Shown: positions 37,818 to 46,235, counted from the stretch's first letter. The stretch is 64,000 nucleotides of DNA from an uncultured Prevotellaceae bacterium (GCA_900316505.1 ONDH01000006.1:1-64000); one strand, 5' to 3'. The notes: generated by a model not told the origin, from the sequence alone. Numbers and translations are program-made.

Positions 37818-38846
37818 ATGCTTAACGGACACGGTGACGACATCTACAACTATGAGGGCATTCGGATGAACTTCAGTTCCAACATCTATGCCCATGCCGA
37901 CCTCTCGGGGTTGGAAGCACATCTGTGTCGCCATATCGACCTCGTTCGTTCCTATCCCGAACCGTCACCTCGTTCGTTGGAGAAGATGATTGCCCAAAGG
38001 TGTGGTGTTTCTCCTGATGAAGTGCTGGTGACGAGTGGTGCCACCGATGCCATTTACCTCATCGCACAGGCCTTCCGCTTTGTGCATGCAGTTGCGCCAC
38101 AGCAACATCTCCCTTCCCTCACCTTCAAGGTCTTTCCTCCCACCTTCTCCGAATATGAGGATGCTTGCCGTGTTTTTGGTTATAAAGAAAGTGATGATGC
38201 CGCTCTCTGCTGGCTCTGCAACCCGAACAACCCAACTGGCGAGGTCTTTCCCTTTTCACATATCGAAGAACTCGCCTCCAAACACGCTCTCCTTGTCCTC
38301 GACCAGTCCTATGAAGACTATACCCTCGCTCCCATGCTCTCCGCCAAGACCGCCGTCAGCATGGGCAATGTCCTGCAGATTCATTCCATGACCAAGCAAT
38401 ATGCCATTCCTGGACTCCGCCTCGGCTATGTGGTGGGCGCCTCGCTCCTCATCCGTACCCTTCGCACCCACTTCCGTCCCTGGTCAGTCAACGCTCTCGC
38501 CATTGAGGGTGCTAAATATCTGTTGCGCCTCAATCCTCCCCTTATCCCCTCTCTCACAGCCTACCTTCAAGAAACCCAGCGCCTCCGCTCCTTTCTCTCC
38601 TCCCTTGCTGGCATCGGTTTACCCGATACCATCTGTCCTCCCTCCACCCCCTTCTTCCTTTGCACCATCCATCCCCATACTGCTGCAGAACTCAAAGCCT
38701 ACTTGGTCAAGGAACACGGCATCCTGATCCGCGATGCCTCCAACTTTCGCAGTCTTACTCCCCATCATTTCCGCATCGCCACCCAATCCCCCGAAGAGAA
38801 TGACGCACTGGTGGCTGCCATCACTCAATTCCTCCAGCAACGATGA
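37818..38846 (+). CDS. cobD: Threonine-phosphate decarboxylase
   Basis: PLP enzyme of the aspartate aminotransferase fold that makes aminopropanol phosphate for the lower-loop linker of cobalamin. The 342-aa product starts MLNGHGDDIYNYEG (typical of the CobD/CobC family), binds PLP through SGATDAIYLIAQAF, NPNNPTGEVF, LVLDQSYEDYT and the Schiff-base Lys in SMTKQYAIPGLRLGYVVG. Histidinol-phosphate aminotransferase is the closest alternative, but the operon decides. It overlaps cbiB by four bases (ATGA). Confidence 0.9.
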   Translation: MLNGHGDDIYNYEGIRMNFSSNIYAHADLSGLEAHLCRHIDLVRSYPEPSPRSLEKMIAQRCGVSPDEVLVTSGATDAIYLIAQAFRFVHAVAPQQHLPSLTFKVFPPTFSEYEDACRVFGYKESDDAALCWLCNPNNPTGEVFPFSHIEELASKHALLVLDQSYEDYTLAPMLSAKTAVSMGNVLQIHSMTKQYAIPGLRLGYVVGASLLIRTLRTHFRPWSVNALAIEGAKYLLRLNPPLIPSLTAYLQETQRLRSFLSSLAGIGLPDTICPPSTPFFLCTIHPHTAAELKAYLVKEHGILIRDASNFRSLTPHHFRIATQSPEENDALVAAITQFLQQR

Positions 38847-39829
38847 TAGCATATCCCTGCATATTACCCTTGCTGATAGGTTGGATTCTTGACCTCCTTC
38901 TTGGTGACCCACGGTGGATGCCCCATCCCGTTGTGTGGTTTGGCAAAATGATTTCCTTAGGTGAGAAACGTTTCAACAAAGGTAAGCACCGCAAACTGAA
39001 AGGAGCACTCCTTTCCCTCTTTCTTATCTCCTTCGTTTTTGCTGTCACGTGGGCGCTTCTTCATTTCACCTCCTGCATGGCTACAGGAAACTTAAATTTT
39101 TCACTTTTCACTTTTCACTTTTCACTATCCTCCCTCCTCTCCGTTCTCCTCATCTTCTACTGCCTGGCTGGTACCACCCTAATTCGTGAAGTGCGCCAGA
39201 CCTTCTTTGCCGTTGACCGCTCTCTCGAAGAAGGACGCAAGCAAGTGGCTCGCATCGTGGGACGCGACACATCCGAACTTTCTGCCCAAGAAATCCGCAC
39301 GGCTGCCCTCGAAACCCTTGCAGAAAATCTCAGCGATGGTGTCATCGCCCCTCTCTTTTGGCTCACTATCGCAGGAGTGCCTGGAATGCTTGCCTACAAG
39401 ATGGTCAACACCCTCGATTCCATGATTGGCTACAAAACAGACCGCTACAAAGACTTTGGCTGTTTCGCCGCCCGCCTCGACGATGTGGCAAACTACATCC
39501 CAGCCCGTCTCACCGCCTTCCTCATGGTTCTTGCGTCAGGCAGGTTTTCCCTGCTGAAATTCGTCGCCAAGTACGGTTCCAAGCATGCTTCTCCCAATAG
39601 TGGCTATCCCGAAGCGGCCCTTGCAGGCATCCTCAACTGTCGCTTCGGTGGTCCTCATACCTACTTCGGTCAACTCTTTGACAAACCCTATATCGGTGAG
39701 AATGACCGTCCCCTTACAACCGATGACATGCGCACCGCCACCCGCGTCAACCGCATCGCTGAATGCCTCGCTATCCTCCTTGTTATTCTCATTTTCTCAT
39801 TCTTGTATCTTTTCATTTTTCAAATATGA
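38843..39829 (+). CDS. cbiB: Adenosylcobinamide-phosphate synthase
   Basis: Membrane protein (328 aa) that attaches aminopropanol phosphate to cobyrate. Family blocks: LIGWILDLLLGDPRWMPHPVVWFGKMIS, RRVARIVGRDTSEL-like QVARIVGRDTSELSAQEIRTAALETLAENLSDGVIAPLFW (shortened), MVNTLDSMIGYKTDRYKDFG, YGSKHASPNSGYPEAALAG. A heptamer array encodes NFSLFTFHFSLSS (about 86-98) between membrane helices, where family members have a shorter loop. Overlaps both neighbours by ATGA. Confidence 0.92.
   Translation: MIAYPCILPLLIGWILDLLLGDPRWMPHPVVWFGKMISLGEKRFNKGKHRKLKGALLSLFLISFVFAVTWALLHFTSCMATGNLNFSLFTFHFSLSSLLSVLLIFYCLAGTTLIREVRQTFFAVDRSLEEGRKQVARIVGRDTSELSAQEIRTAALETLAENLSDGVIAPLFWLTIAGVPGMLAYKMVNTLDSMIGYKTDRYKDFGCFAARLDDVANYIPARLTAFLMVLASGRFSLLKFVAKYGSKHASPNSGYPEAALAGILNCRFGGPHTYFGQLFDKPYIGENDRPLTTDDMRTATRVNRIAECLAILLVILIFSFLYLFIFQI
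39097..39127 (+). repeat. In-frame TTTTCAC array in cbiB
   Basis: Four TTTTCAC units encode FSLFTFH. The unit is open in all frames in this orientation, while its complement GTGAAAA carries TGA. Confidence 0.85.
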
Positions 39830-40356
39830 AACATATTATCCTCATCACTGGTGGTCAACGCTCTGGTAAAAGCCAATACGCAGAACGCCTTGCTCTCTCC
39901 CTCTCTCCTAACCCTGTCTATGTGGCAACCGCCCATATCTGGGACGATGAGTTTCGTCAGCGTGTCCTTAAACACCAAGAGCGCCGTGGCCCCGAATGGA
40001 CCAACATCGAAGAAGAGAAGTACCTCAGTCGCCATGACTTGACAGGGCGCGTTGCTGTCATCGACTGCATCACCCTCTGGTGTACCAACTTTTTTACGCC
40101 CGTTGATTCTCAACTGTCAACTGTCAACTGTCAACTGTCAACAATTCTCACCGCTCTCAAAAACGAATTTGATCGCTTTACCGACCAAGATGCTACTTTC
40201 ATCTTTGTCACCAACGAAATTGGCTCTGGCGGTGTGAGTGACAATGCCGTTCAACGCCGCTTTACCGACCTTCAAGGTTGGATGAATCAATATGTAGCCC
40301 AACATGCTGATGAGGTTATCCTTATGGTCAGTGGCATCCCCGTGAAAATCAAGTGA
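39826..40356 (+). CDS. cobU: Adenosylcobinamide kinase / guanylyltransferase
   Basis: Activates adenosylcobinamide phosphate as the GDP derivative. The 176-aa product has the P-loop TGGQRSGKSQYAE (8-20), VYVATAHIWDDEF, RVAVIDCITLWCTNFF and FIFVTNEIGSGGVSDNAVQRRFTDLQGWMNQ. A heptamer array replaces the variable loop between the WCTNFF strand and the next helix with SQLSTVNCQLST. The start is the ATG overlapping the cbiB stop (ATGA); the longer upstream frame is a shadow in cbiB. Confidence 0.93.
   Translation: MKHIILITGGQRSGKSQYAERLALSLSPNPVYVATAHIWDDEFRQRVLKHQERRGPEWTNIEEEKYLSRHDLTGRVAVIDCITLWCTNFFTPVDSQLSTVNCQLSTILTALKNEFDRFTDQDATFIFVTNEIGSGGVSDNAVQRRFTDLQGWMNQYVAQHADEVILMVSGIPVKIK
40111..40142 (+). 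repeat. In-frame CAACTGT array in cobU
   Basis: Four and a half perfect CAACTGT units encode QLSTVNCQLST in a loop of CobU. Confidence 0.92.
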
Positions 40357-40357
40357 T

Positions 40358-41428
40358 ATGCACACATTTAATATACAAGCTCCCGATGAGGCTCTTCGTC
40401 CCCTCATCCAAGATAAGATAGACAATCTTAATAAGCCCAAAGGCTCGCTGGGTCGTCTCGAGACTCTTGCCATGCAGATATGCCTTGCTCAACACACCTT
40501 AACTCCCTCCATTTCTCATCCTTGCCACTTCCTTCTTGGTGGCGACCATGGCATAGAACGGGAAGGTGTTAGCGTTTCTCCCCGTGAGGTGACTTGGCAG
40601 CAGATGATTAACTTCACCAAGGGTGGGGGTGGTGTCAACATGTTCTGTCGCCAACATGGCTTCCATCTTCGCATCGTTGATGTAGGTGTTGACCACGATC
40701 TCTCCCAAGTCTCTGGCATCCTCCACCATAAGATTGCCCCCGGCACCCGCAATTTCCTCCACGAACCCGCCATGACCGAAGACGAATATAACCGCACCTT
40801 CACAGTGGGCATCGATTTAGTCGATGCCGCCCACTCCGAAGGTTCCAACCTCCTTTGTCTTGGTGAGATGGGCATCGCTAACACTTCCCCCTCCTCCATA
40901 TGGATGAGCCTCTTTTGTGACATTCCCCTTGACGAATGCATCGGTGCAGGAGCAGGTCTCAATGCCTCTGGTATCTCCCACAAACGGTACATCCTCCACC
41001 AAGCCCTTGACCACTTCCTGTCAACTGTCAACTGTCAACTGTCAACTGTCAACTGTCAACTGTCAACTGCCTACACCATCCGCTATTTCGGTGGCTTCGA
41101 GATGGTCGCGGCTGTATCAGCCATGCTTCGTGCAGCAGAACTTGGCATGCTCATACTGGTTGATGGCTTCATAATGACGGCTTGTGCCTTGGCTGCCTGC
41201 CGCCTCTATCCCGAAGCCCAAGCGTATATGATCTTCGGTCATTGTGGCGACGAGAGCGGTCATCGCCGCATGCTCGACGCCCTCGGTGCAGAACCCCTCC
41301 TAAACCTAGGCATGCGTCTGGGTGAGGGAACCGGTGCGCTCTGTGCCTTCCCCATCATTGATTCCGCTGTCCGCATGATGAACGAGATGAATAATTTTGA
41401 CAACGCTCAAATTACCAAATATTTTTAA
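40358..41428 (+). CDS. cobT: Nicotinate-nucleotide:dimethylbenzimidazole phosphoribosyltransferase
   Basis: Makes alpha-ribazole phosphate, the lower-ligand nucleotide. The 356-aa product shows KIDNLNKPKGSLGRLETLAMQ, GDHGIEREGVS, ITRG-like FTKGGGGVNMFCRQHG, LGEMGIANTSPSS, the FGGFEMVAAVSAML block and the catalytic Glu in RLGEGTGA. A 51-base heptamer array encodes LSTVNCQLSTVNCQLST (about 222-238) in the loop before FGGFE. One base separates it from cobU. Confidence 0.94.
   Translation: MHTFNIQAPDEALRPLIQDKIDNLNKPKGSLGRLETLAMQICLAQHTLTPSISHPCHFLLGGDHGIEREGVSVSPREVTWQQMINFTKGGGGVNMFCRQHGFHLRIVDVGVDHDLSQVSGILHHKIAPGTRNFLHEPAMTEDEYNRTFTVGIDLVDAAHSEGSNLLCLGEMGIANTSPSSIWMSLFCDIPLDECIGAGAGLNASGISHKRYILHQALDHFLSTVNCQLSTVNCQLSTAYTIRYFGGFEMVAAVSAMLRAAELGMLILVDGFIMTACALAACRLYPEAQAYMIFGHCGDESGHRRMLDALGAEPLLNLGMRLGEGTGALCAFPIIDSAVRMMNEMNNFDNAQITKYF
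41019..41069 (+). repeat. In-frame CAACTGT array in cobT, seven units
   Basis: Seven near-perfect consecutive CAACTGT units (41022-41069), the longest intragenic copy in the window. The perfection suggests recent expansion. Confidence 0.95.
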
Positions 41429-41462
41429 CAAGCAGAAATCTCAAAGGTAAATAGTAAATGAT

Positions 41463-42218
41463 ATGTGGGCCAATATCCTAGCATCTTTCATCTTCTTCAC
41501 CCGCCTTCCTTTCTGGCGACTTTATCAACCCCAAAAGGAGGCCTATGCCACCGTTGTTGAACACTGGCCACTCACTGGTTGGCTCACCGGAGGCATCATG
41601 GCAGCCACCCTCTTCGGGGCTTGTCACATTCTGCCATATCCTGTAGCAGTGATTATTGCCATCATTGTTCGTTTGTTCTTGACAGGTGCTCTTCACGAAG
41701 ATGGATTGGCTGACTTTTTTGACGGGTTTGGTGGAGGCACCGACCGCCAACGCATCCTGACCATTATGAAGGACTCCCACATTGGCACCTATGGTGTTCT
41801 TGCCCTCATCTTCTATTTTCTTTTGCTCTGGGGCATCCTTGTTTCATTGCCTCCCATGACTGCCGTCTTCGCCATATTGGCTGCAGACCCTTTGGCAAAG
41901 ATGTTCTCCGCTCAAATCGTTAACTTCATGCCCTATGCACGTCGTGAAGAAGAAGCCAAGAACAAGACAGTCTATCGTTCCATTTCCTCTCTCTCCACCT
42001 TCAGCCTTGCGCTTCAGGGACTTCTTCCTTCCCTCCCCCTCATCTTCCTCACCAATACCGATTGGTGGCTCGCTATCCTTGCTCCAATCTTAATAGTGAC
42101 CATCCTTTTTCTCGTTGTCTGGCATAAAATTCGAGGCTATACTGGCGATTGCTGTGGAGCTATCTGCCTTCTCGCAGAACTGTCTTTCTATTTAGCACTT
42201 TTATTACTTTCATGTTGA
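41463..42218 (+). CDS. cobS: Cobalamin synthase (adenosylcobinamide-GDP ribazoletransferase)
   Basis: A 251-aa membrane protein that joins adenosylcobinamide-GDP and alpha-ribazole (phosphate). Motifs: FFTRLPFWRL, WPLTGWLTGG, the metal-binding TGALHEDGLADFFDGFGGG, RILTIMKDSHIGTYG, and the C-terminal RGYTGDCCGA. Six or seven membrane helices. Last gene of the operon; alpha-ribazole phosphatase (cobC) does not follow it as it often does. A strong hairpin ends the operon. Confidence 0.93.
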   Translation: MWANILASFIFFTRLPFWRLYQPQKEAYATVVEHWPLTGWLTGGIMAATLFGACHILPYPVAVIIAIIVRLFLTGALHEDGLADFFDGFGGGTDRQRILTIMKDSHIGTYGVLALIFYFLLLWGILVSLPPMTAVFAILAADPLAKMFSAQIVNFMPYARREEEAKNKTVYRSISSLSTFSLALQGLLPSLPLIFLTNTDWWLAILAPILIVTILFLVVWHKIRGYTGDCCGAICLLAELSFYLALLLLSC

Positions 42219-42222
42219 AATG

Positions 42223-42272
42223 AACAACCAAGCACACAGTATCCAAATGAGTACTGTGTGCTTGGTTGTTTT
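42223..42272. terminator. Strong bidirectional terminator
   Basis: A 19-bp near-perfect stem (42223-42241 with 42252-42270) containing CCAAGCACACAGTA lies between convergent cobS and the YjbQ gene, flanked by T/A runs for both directions. Confidence 0.9.
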
Positions 42273-42312
42273 GCAAATAATGAAATGAAGGGATAAACCT
42301 TCTTACAATCAG

Positions 42313-42726
42313 TTATTCTCCCATAATGGTCACCACCAATTTTCTTGCCCCACCATAATTGCGGTATTCGCAAAAGTATATACCCTGCCATGTTCCCATG
42401 TTTAGGTGCCCATTGGTGATGGGGATGGTGATGCTCACTCCGCTGATTGTTGATTTGGCATGAGCAGGCATGTCGTCAGGACCTTCTAACGTATGCTCAT
42501 AGTAAGACTGTCTTTCGGGAACGATGTGATTGAATATGGTTTCCATATCAATTCGTACATCTGGGTCGCAGTTTTCATTGATGCTTAGTCCACAACTGGT
42601 GTGCTTCGTGAAGATATTAATGATTCCCGTTTGGGGCAACACGGGCAACTGGCTTATTATCTCGTTTGTCACGAGATGAAAGCCTCTTGATTTTGGCTTG
42701 AGTGTTATTTCTACTTGCTGTACCAT
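42313..42726 (-). CDS. YjbQ/UPF0047 family protein
   Basis: A 137-aa protein of the YjbQ family, annotated in places as a secondary thiamine-phosphate synthase. Conserved: GFHLVTNEI, INIFTKHTSCGLSINENCDPDVRIDM, HTLEGPDDMPAHAKSTISGVS, LNMGTWQGIYFCEYRN. Three conserved histidines (THTS-like KHTS, DMPAHAK) suggest metal binding. The in-frame ATG 15 codons upstream is less likely because the family starts at MVQQ. Confidence 0.88.
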   Translation of the reverse strand: MVQQVEITLKPKSRGFHLVTNEIISQLPVLPQTGIINIFTKHTSCGLSINENCDPDVRIDMETIFNHIVPERQSYYEHTLEGPDDMPAHAKSTISGVSITIPITNGHLNMGTWQGIYFCEYRNYGGARKLVVTIMGE

Positions 42727-42846
42727 GTTTTTACATCCATCACCATGCCTCACGTCTAATACTCCTGTCATCCACCTTTGTACGTGGTGTCAGTCCCTTC
42801 AATCAGCCGTGCACTGCACCCCGAGTCTTCGTATTAGACACTCAGC

Positions 42847-43068
42847 CTAATACTCCTCCTCGTCCCACAAGAAGTCTTCTTTTGATGGGTAGTCGGGCCA
42901 GATTTCTTCGATGGATTCATAGATGTCGCCTTCGTCTTCGATTTCTTCAAGGTTTTCAATTACTTCAAGCGGAGCGCCAGAACGAGTGGCATAGTCAATC
43001 AATTCCTCTTTGGTTGCTGGCCAAGGAGCGTCCTCCAGTTTTGATGCTAATTCGAGTGTCCAATACAT
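42847..43068 (-). CDS. DUF2795 domain protein, 73 aa
   Basis: A short acidic protein with the DUF2795 core (LEDAPWPATKEELIDYATRSGAPLEVIENLEEIEDEGDIYES, shortened) and an acidic tail ending DEEEY. Function unknown; wide in Bacteroidales. It has its own TACCTTTG box at 43101-43108. Confidence 0.85.
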   Translation of the reverse strand: MYWTLELASKLEDAPWPATKEELIDYATRSGAPLEVIENLEEIEDEGDIYESIEEIWPDYPSKEDFLWDEEEY

Positions 43069-43100
43069 AGTTTTGATTGTTAATTATATTTAGGGCGTGC

Positions 43101-43108
43101 AAAGGTAC
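43101..43108 (-). promoter_or_regulatory. Promoter -7 box TACCTTTG (minus strand)
   Basis: TACCTTTG on the minus strand 32 bases before the DUF2795 start. Confidence 0.65.
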
Positions 43109-43185
43109 GAATAAGTGAGTAAAGAACCAAATTTCATTTGAGTTTTTTCGAACGAGAGTACTTTCGGTGAAGCCAAAGGTAGTGT

Positions 43186-43740
43186 TTATTTTTCTTTTTG
43201 CCAAAATATTTCTTCATGTTTTTCATCTGCATTTAATTTTCGTGCTAACACGAAGAGGTAGTCACTCAGACGGTTGATGTAGGCAATGACGTTGCCATCT
43301 ATTTCAGCCCCTTCTTCAGCTAAGGCAAGAATGCGGCGTTCGGCACGCCGACATATGGTGCGGCATACGTGGCACAATGCGGCAGCTCGGCATCCGCCAG
43401 GAAGAATGAAGCAGCGGAAGGGGGGTAGGGTGGCATTGATGACATCTATTTCCTGTTCAAGACTTGCTACCATTTCCTCCTTCACGATATTGCCTGGATG
43501 CACGTCTCGTTGGCTGGTGTCGGTGGCAAGATAACCTCCCACGACAAAGAGTTGACCTTGGATGGCCATAAGAAACTCACAGTCATGTGTGTCTGTGCAG
43601 TACGTGACGAGCAACCCGATGTGGGAACAGAGTTCGTCAATGGTTCCATAAGATTCGAGTCGGGTACACGTCTTGCTGACTCGCTGTCCTCCTACGAGAG
43701 AGGTCTTTCCTTGATCGCCTGTTCTTGTGTAGATTTTCAT
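43186..43740 (-). CDS. pduO: PduO-type ATP:cob(I)alamin adenosyltransferase
   Basis: Transfers the adenosyl group from ATP to cob(I)alamin or cobinamide. The 184-aa protein begins MKIYTRTGDQGKTSLVGGQRVSK (ATP-binding TRTGDxGxT), followed by ESYGTIDELCSHIG, FILPGGCRAAALCHVCRTICRRAERRI and NRLSDYLFVLARKLN, all typical of the PduO branch. Arg and Glu of the RxxxRR...E network are present. It complements the cob operon on the other strand, completing salvage of cobinamide. It lies downstream of a sensor kinase and a small protein in one minus-strand run. Confidence 0.92.
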   Translation of the reverse strand: MKIYTRTGDQGKTSLVGGQRVSKTCTRLESYGTIDELCSHIGLLVTYCTDTHDCEFLMAIQGQLFVVGGYLATDTSQRDVHPGNIVKEEMVASLEQEIDVINATLPPFRCFILPGGCRAAALCHVCRTICRRAERRILALAEEGAEIDGNVIAYINRLSDYLFVLARKLNADEKHEEIFWQKEK

Positions 43741-43756
43741 AGAAAATTCACCGTTT

Positions 43757-44197
43757 TTAGAGAAGGTAATTTTGTTTGATGCGTTTTTTGTCGAAAATGA
43801 CCATGCCCCGCTTTCTCATGTCGAAGGTGATGATGGCGCGTGGGTCGTTGACGATGAGACTCCACAAATCTGCATTCTCATCATGGATGTGTTCGACGAT
43901 GAGGATGGTGTCGGGGGTGGCTGACAGAATCTCGTCTCGACAGAGCACATCAGTGTGTTCCGTCTTATCGTCAATGACGATGATGGGGCGTCCCTTAAAG
44001 TGGTTGCGTATACGGTAGAGCTGTTGTTGCAACGGTGTGGTGAGATGCTGCTCTTCGTAGGCATAATAGGGCAAGGACTCAAACAACACATCGCGGACGA
44101 GTTCGTATGCCCATGGTGACTGAATACCAAACCCGCGTCGATGAATGGCACGTGGCAAGGAGGTGAGGAGAAGATGAATAGTGCGTCGCAGGTTCAT
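43757..44197 (-). CDS. Shortened methyltransferase-like protein, 146 aa
   Basis: The start RRGFGIQSPWAYELVRDVLFESLPYYAY matches the N-terminus of a Bacteroidales class I SAM-dependent methyltransferase family, which is about 240 residues long. Here the segment with the glycine-rich SAM-binding loop is missing: the protein jumps to IRNHFKGRPIIVIDDKTEHTDVL and ends with FDMRKRGMVIFDKKRIKQNYLL. It is likely a reduced, catalytically inactive relative. The gap to the upstream kinase gene is 3 bases and to pduO 16 bases. Confidence 0.6.
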   Translation of the reverse strand: MNLRRTIHLLLTSLPRAIHRRGFGIQSPWAYELVRDVLFESLPYYAYEEQHLTTPLQQQLYRIRNHFKGRPIIVIDDKTEHTDVLCRDEILSATPDTILIVEHIHDENADLWSLIVNDPRAIITFDMRKRGMVIFDKKRIKQNYLL

Positions 44198-44200
44198 TCT

Positions 44201-46063
44201 CTATGCGGTGATTTCCTGCAATTGCTCTTGCATGATATCCTCATCATCTTCTTGCTCTATGTGGTTGGGAACGGTGAAGACGAATCGTGCACCGTCCGTG
44301 TAGAGCATGTCAAGTTGAATGTCACCGCCTAATGCTCGGGCGATGAGGCGACCTACATAGAGCCCCAATCCGAGCCCGGGGCTATAGTGGTCGAGTTTCT
44401 CGAAGTGCTCGAAGATGACGTCTGCTTTTCCCTGTGGTATTCCGGTACCCGTGTCTGTCACCACGAACTGTATGCAGTCCTCTCCTCGTGAAGTGTTGAT
44501 GGTGATTCTGCCGCTTGTGGTGTTCTTGCAGGCATTGGAAAGGAGGTTCTGAAGCACTTGACCGATGCGCCTCCTGTCAGAATAGAGCGTCATGTTGTTT
44601 TCAGAAGGCTCATAGACAAGTTCCACGCCTTGAGGCACCATGTCTCTGTTGTGTTCGATATATTCGTTGCAGAGCTCGTCAATGTCCATCTCTTCAAACT
44701 GGAAGTTGAATGTGCCTACCTCCATGTTACTCACGTCGATGATGTCATCCAACGTGGAGAGCAGTTGGTTGTTGCTTTCCTGTATATAACCATTGTATAG
44801 GGAACGCTCTTCATCGGAAAGGTCATTCGACATCAATTGGGCAAATCCCATGATAGCATTCAACGGCGTACGGATTTCATGACGCATGTTCTGGATGAAC
44901 ACAGTCTTGATGCGGTCAGCAATGGCTGCTTGATCAAGTGCCTTCTGCAGTTGGTTGGCGCGCCTACGTTCTTCTGCAGCTTGGTTTTGTTTCCACCCAA
45001 GGAAGAAGGCAACCAACAATGCCAGAGCTAACAGAGTGAAAGTGATGATGAGCGAGTTGCGCTTCATCTTGCTGTTTTCAGCGAGGAATGCTTTGTGTGC
45101 CCTGTAAGATGAGTTGATAAGTGGAAAATATTTCGACACATCTAAGGCGAGTCTTCTGGAGGGGTAGGTGTTCGCATCTTCCATCGTACACATCAAGTAA
45201 GTGTATGCACGGTCAATGTCGCCTTCTTCATAAAGGGCATGCACCAGATAAGGCAAGGCCTCGTAAGTGGTATTGCCGTTCATGAGGTTGTTGACAGCAA
45301 TGTTGGCGAGGTAATAGATGTATTCAGGACGGTTGTTCAGCAATTTATTGGCATTGGCCATTGTCATGCACATTTGGTTGCGGTCTTCCCCCTGAGTCTT
45401 CGGAAATCTTTCTGCTAGCGCTTTTGCAGCTTTCTTGGGGTGACCTAGATAGACATCCTTGCAGGCAGTCATAAGGTCTTTCTTGCTGCTTTCAGGCAAC
45501 AACTCGATAATGTTGTCGTAATAGGTGACCATCTGTTTTTCCTCATCCTGCACAATGCTGATGTCTGCCATGTATTCAGAAATCTTCTCATAGTTGTTTC
45601 TGCATGTAAGGTAATAGTGCAGTCGTTCATCTTTCGACAGCTCCGAAGGATTGATGCTTGCGGTGAGGTTGTCTGCTTTGTAATAAAGTCCCATGATTCC
45701 GTAGGTTCTCGCTGCGCTCAGCTTCACCCACGCTTGCAGGTTCTTGTCCTTTTGATATTCTTCTGTCCTTTGGATACGTTGCAAAGTTTGCAATGCTTTT
45801 CTTCCGTCATAGTCGGACAGAGCTTCATATAATTCCTGACATTTTTCCACATATTGGTTAATATGGCATGAATTGGTCACTTGCTCCAAACTGTCAGCAT
45901 GCTGTTGTCGCAGGTTCTGATACGTCTTTTTATTGGCAATGACGCTATCAAGTTTAGTAAGTACCTCCTCTATTTCCTGCTTGCTGTGATTGATGTCTTG
46001 AGCAAAGCCAAATAGAGTGAAGTTCAACAATAGGCATAATATGATATTACGGGTAATCCGCAT
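44201..46063 (-). CDS. Sensor histidine kinase with periplasmic helical-repeat domain
   Basis: A 620-aa kinase. Signal peptide (1-21), a long periplasmic domain (about 25-330) of TPR-like helical hairpins (CQELYEALSDYDGRKALQTLQRI), one membrane helix (about 334-354, SLIITFTLLALALLVAFFLG), a coiled coil, the H-box FIQNMRHEIRTPLNAIMGFAQLM, N-box LQNLLSNACKNT, G-boxes DTGTGIPQ and GLGLGLYVGRLIARALGGDIQLD. All catalytic motifs are intact, unlike the split regulator upstream. No response regulator is adjacent, so the partner is unknown. Confidence 0.92.
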   Translation of the reverse strand: MRITRNIILCLLLNFTLFGFAQDINHSKQEIEEVLTKLDSVIANKKTYQNLRQQHADSLEQVTNSCHINQYVEKCQELYEALSDYDGRKALQTLQRIQRTEEYQKDKNLQAWVKLSAARTYGIMGLYYKADNLTASINPSELSKDERLHYYLTCRNNYEKISEYMADISIVQDEEKQMVTYYDNIIELLPESSKKDLMTACKDVYLGHPKKAAKALAERFPKTQGEDRNQMCMTMANANKLLNNRPEYIYYLANIAVNNLMNGNTTYEALPYLVHALYEEGDIDRAYTYLMCTMEDANTYPSRRLALDVSKYFPLINSSYRAHKAFLAENSKMKRNSLIITFTLLALALLVAFFLGWKQNQAAEERRRANQLQKALDQAAIADRIKTVFIQNMRHEIRTPLNAIMGFAQLMSNDLSDEERSLYNGYIQESNNQLLSTLDDIIDVSNMEVGTFNFQFEEMDIDELCNEYIEHNRDMVPQGVELVYEPSENNMTLYSDRRRIGQVLQNLLSNACKNTTSGRITINTSRGEDCIQFVVTDTGTGIPQGKADVIFEHFEKLDHYSPGLGLGLYVGRLIARALGGDIQLDMLYTDGARFVFTVPNHIEQEDDEDIMQEQLQEITA

Positions 46064-46131
46064 AACATAATTTTTAATGTGGTAGGTTAATTTGAATAGG
46101 TTTTTTCTCTCACTATCGTGAATTGACGTGG

Positions 46132-46139
46132 CAAATGTA
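46132..46139 (-). promoter_or_regulatory. Promoter -7 box TACATTTG (minus strand)
   Basis: TACATTTG on the minus strand 68 bases before the kinase start, with a TTG 21 bases upstream. Confidence 0.6.
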
Positions 46140-46235
46140 GGGAATAGTTTGATAAAAACCCAAGAAAAATCTGTTTTTTTCTCTTGCCATCGGCAAAATA
46201 ATCATTTTTAAGGATGCTTTTCCTGCTTTTTGTAC

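Noticed and set aside
43757..43785. Frameshift in the short methyltransferase-like gene
   Set aside because: The frame is open from start to stop and fits its neighbours; the missing part is an internal deletion rather than a frameshift.
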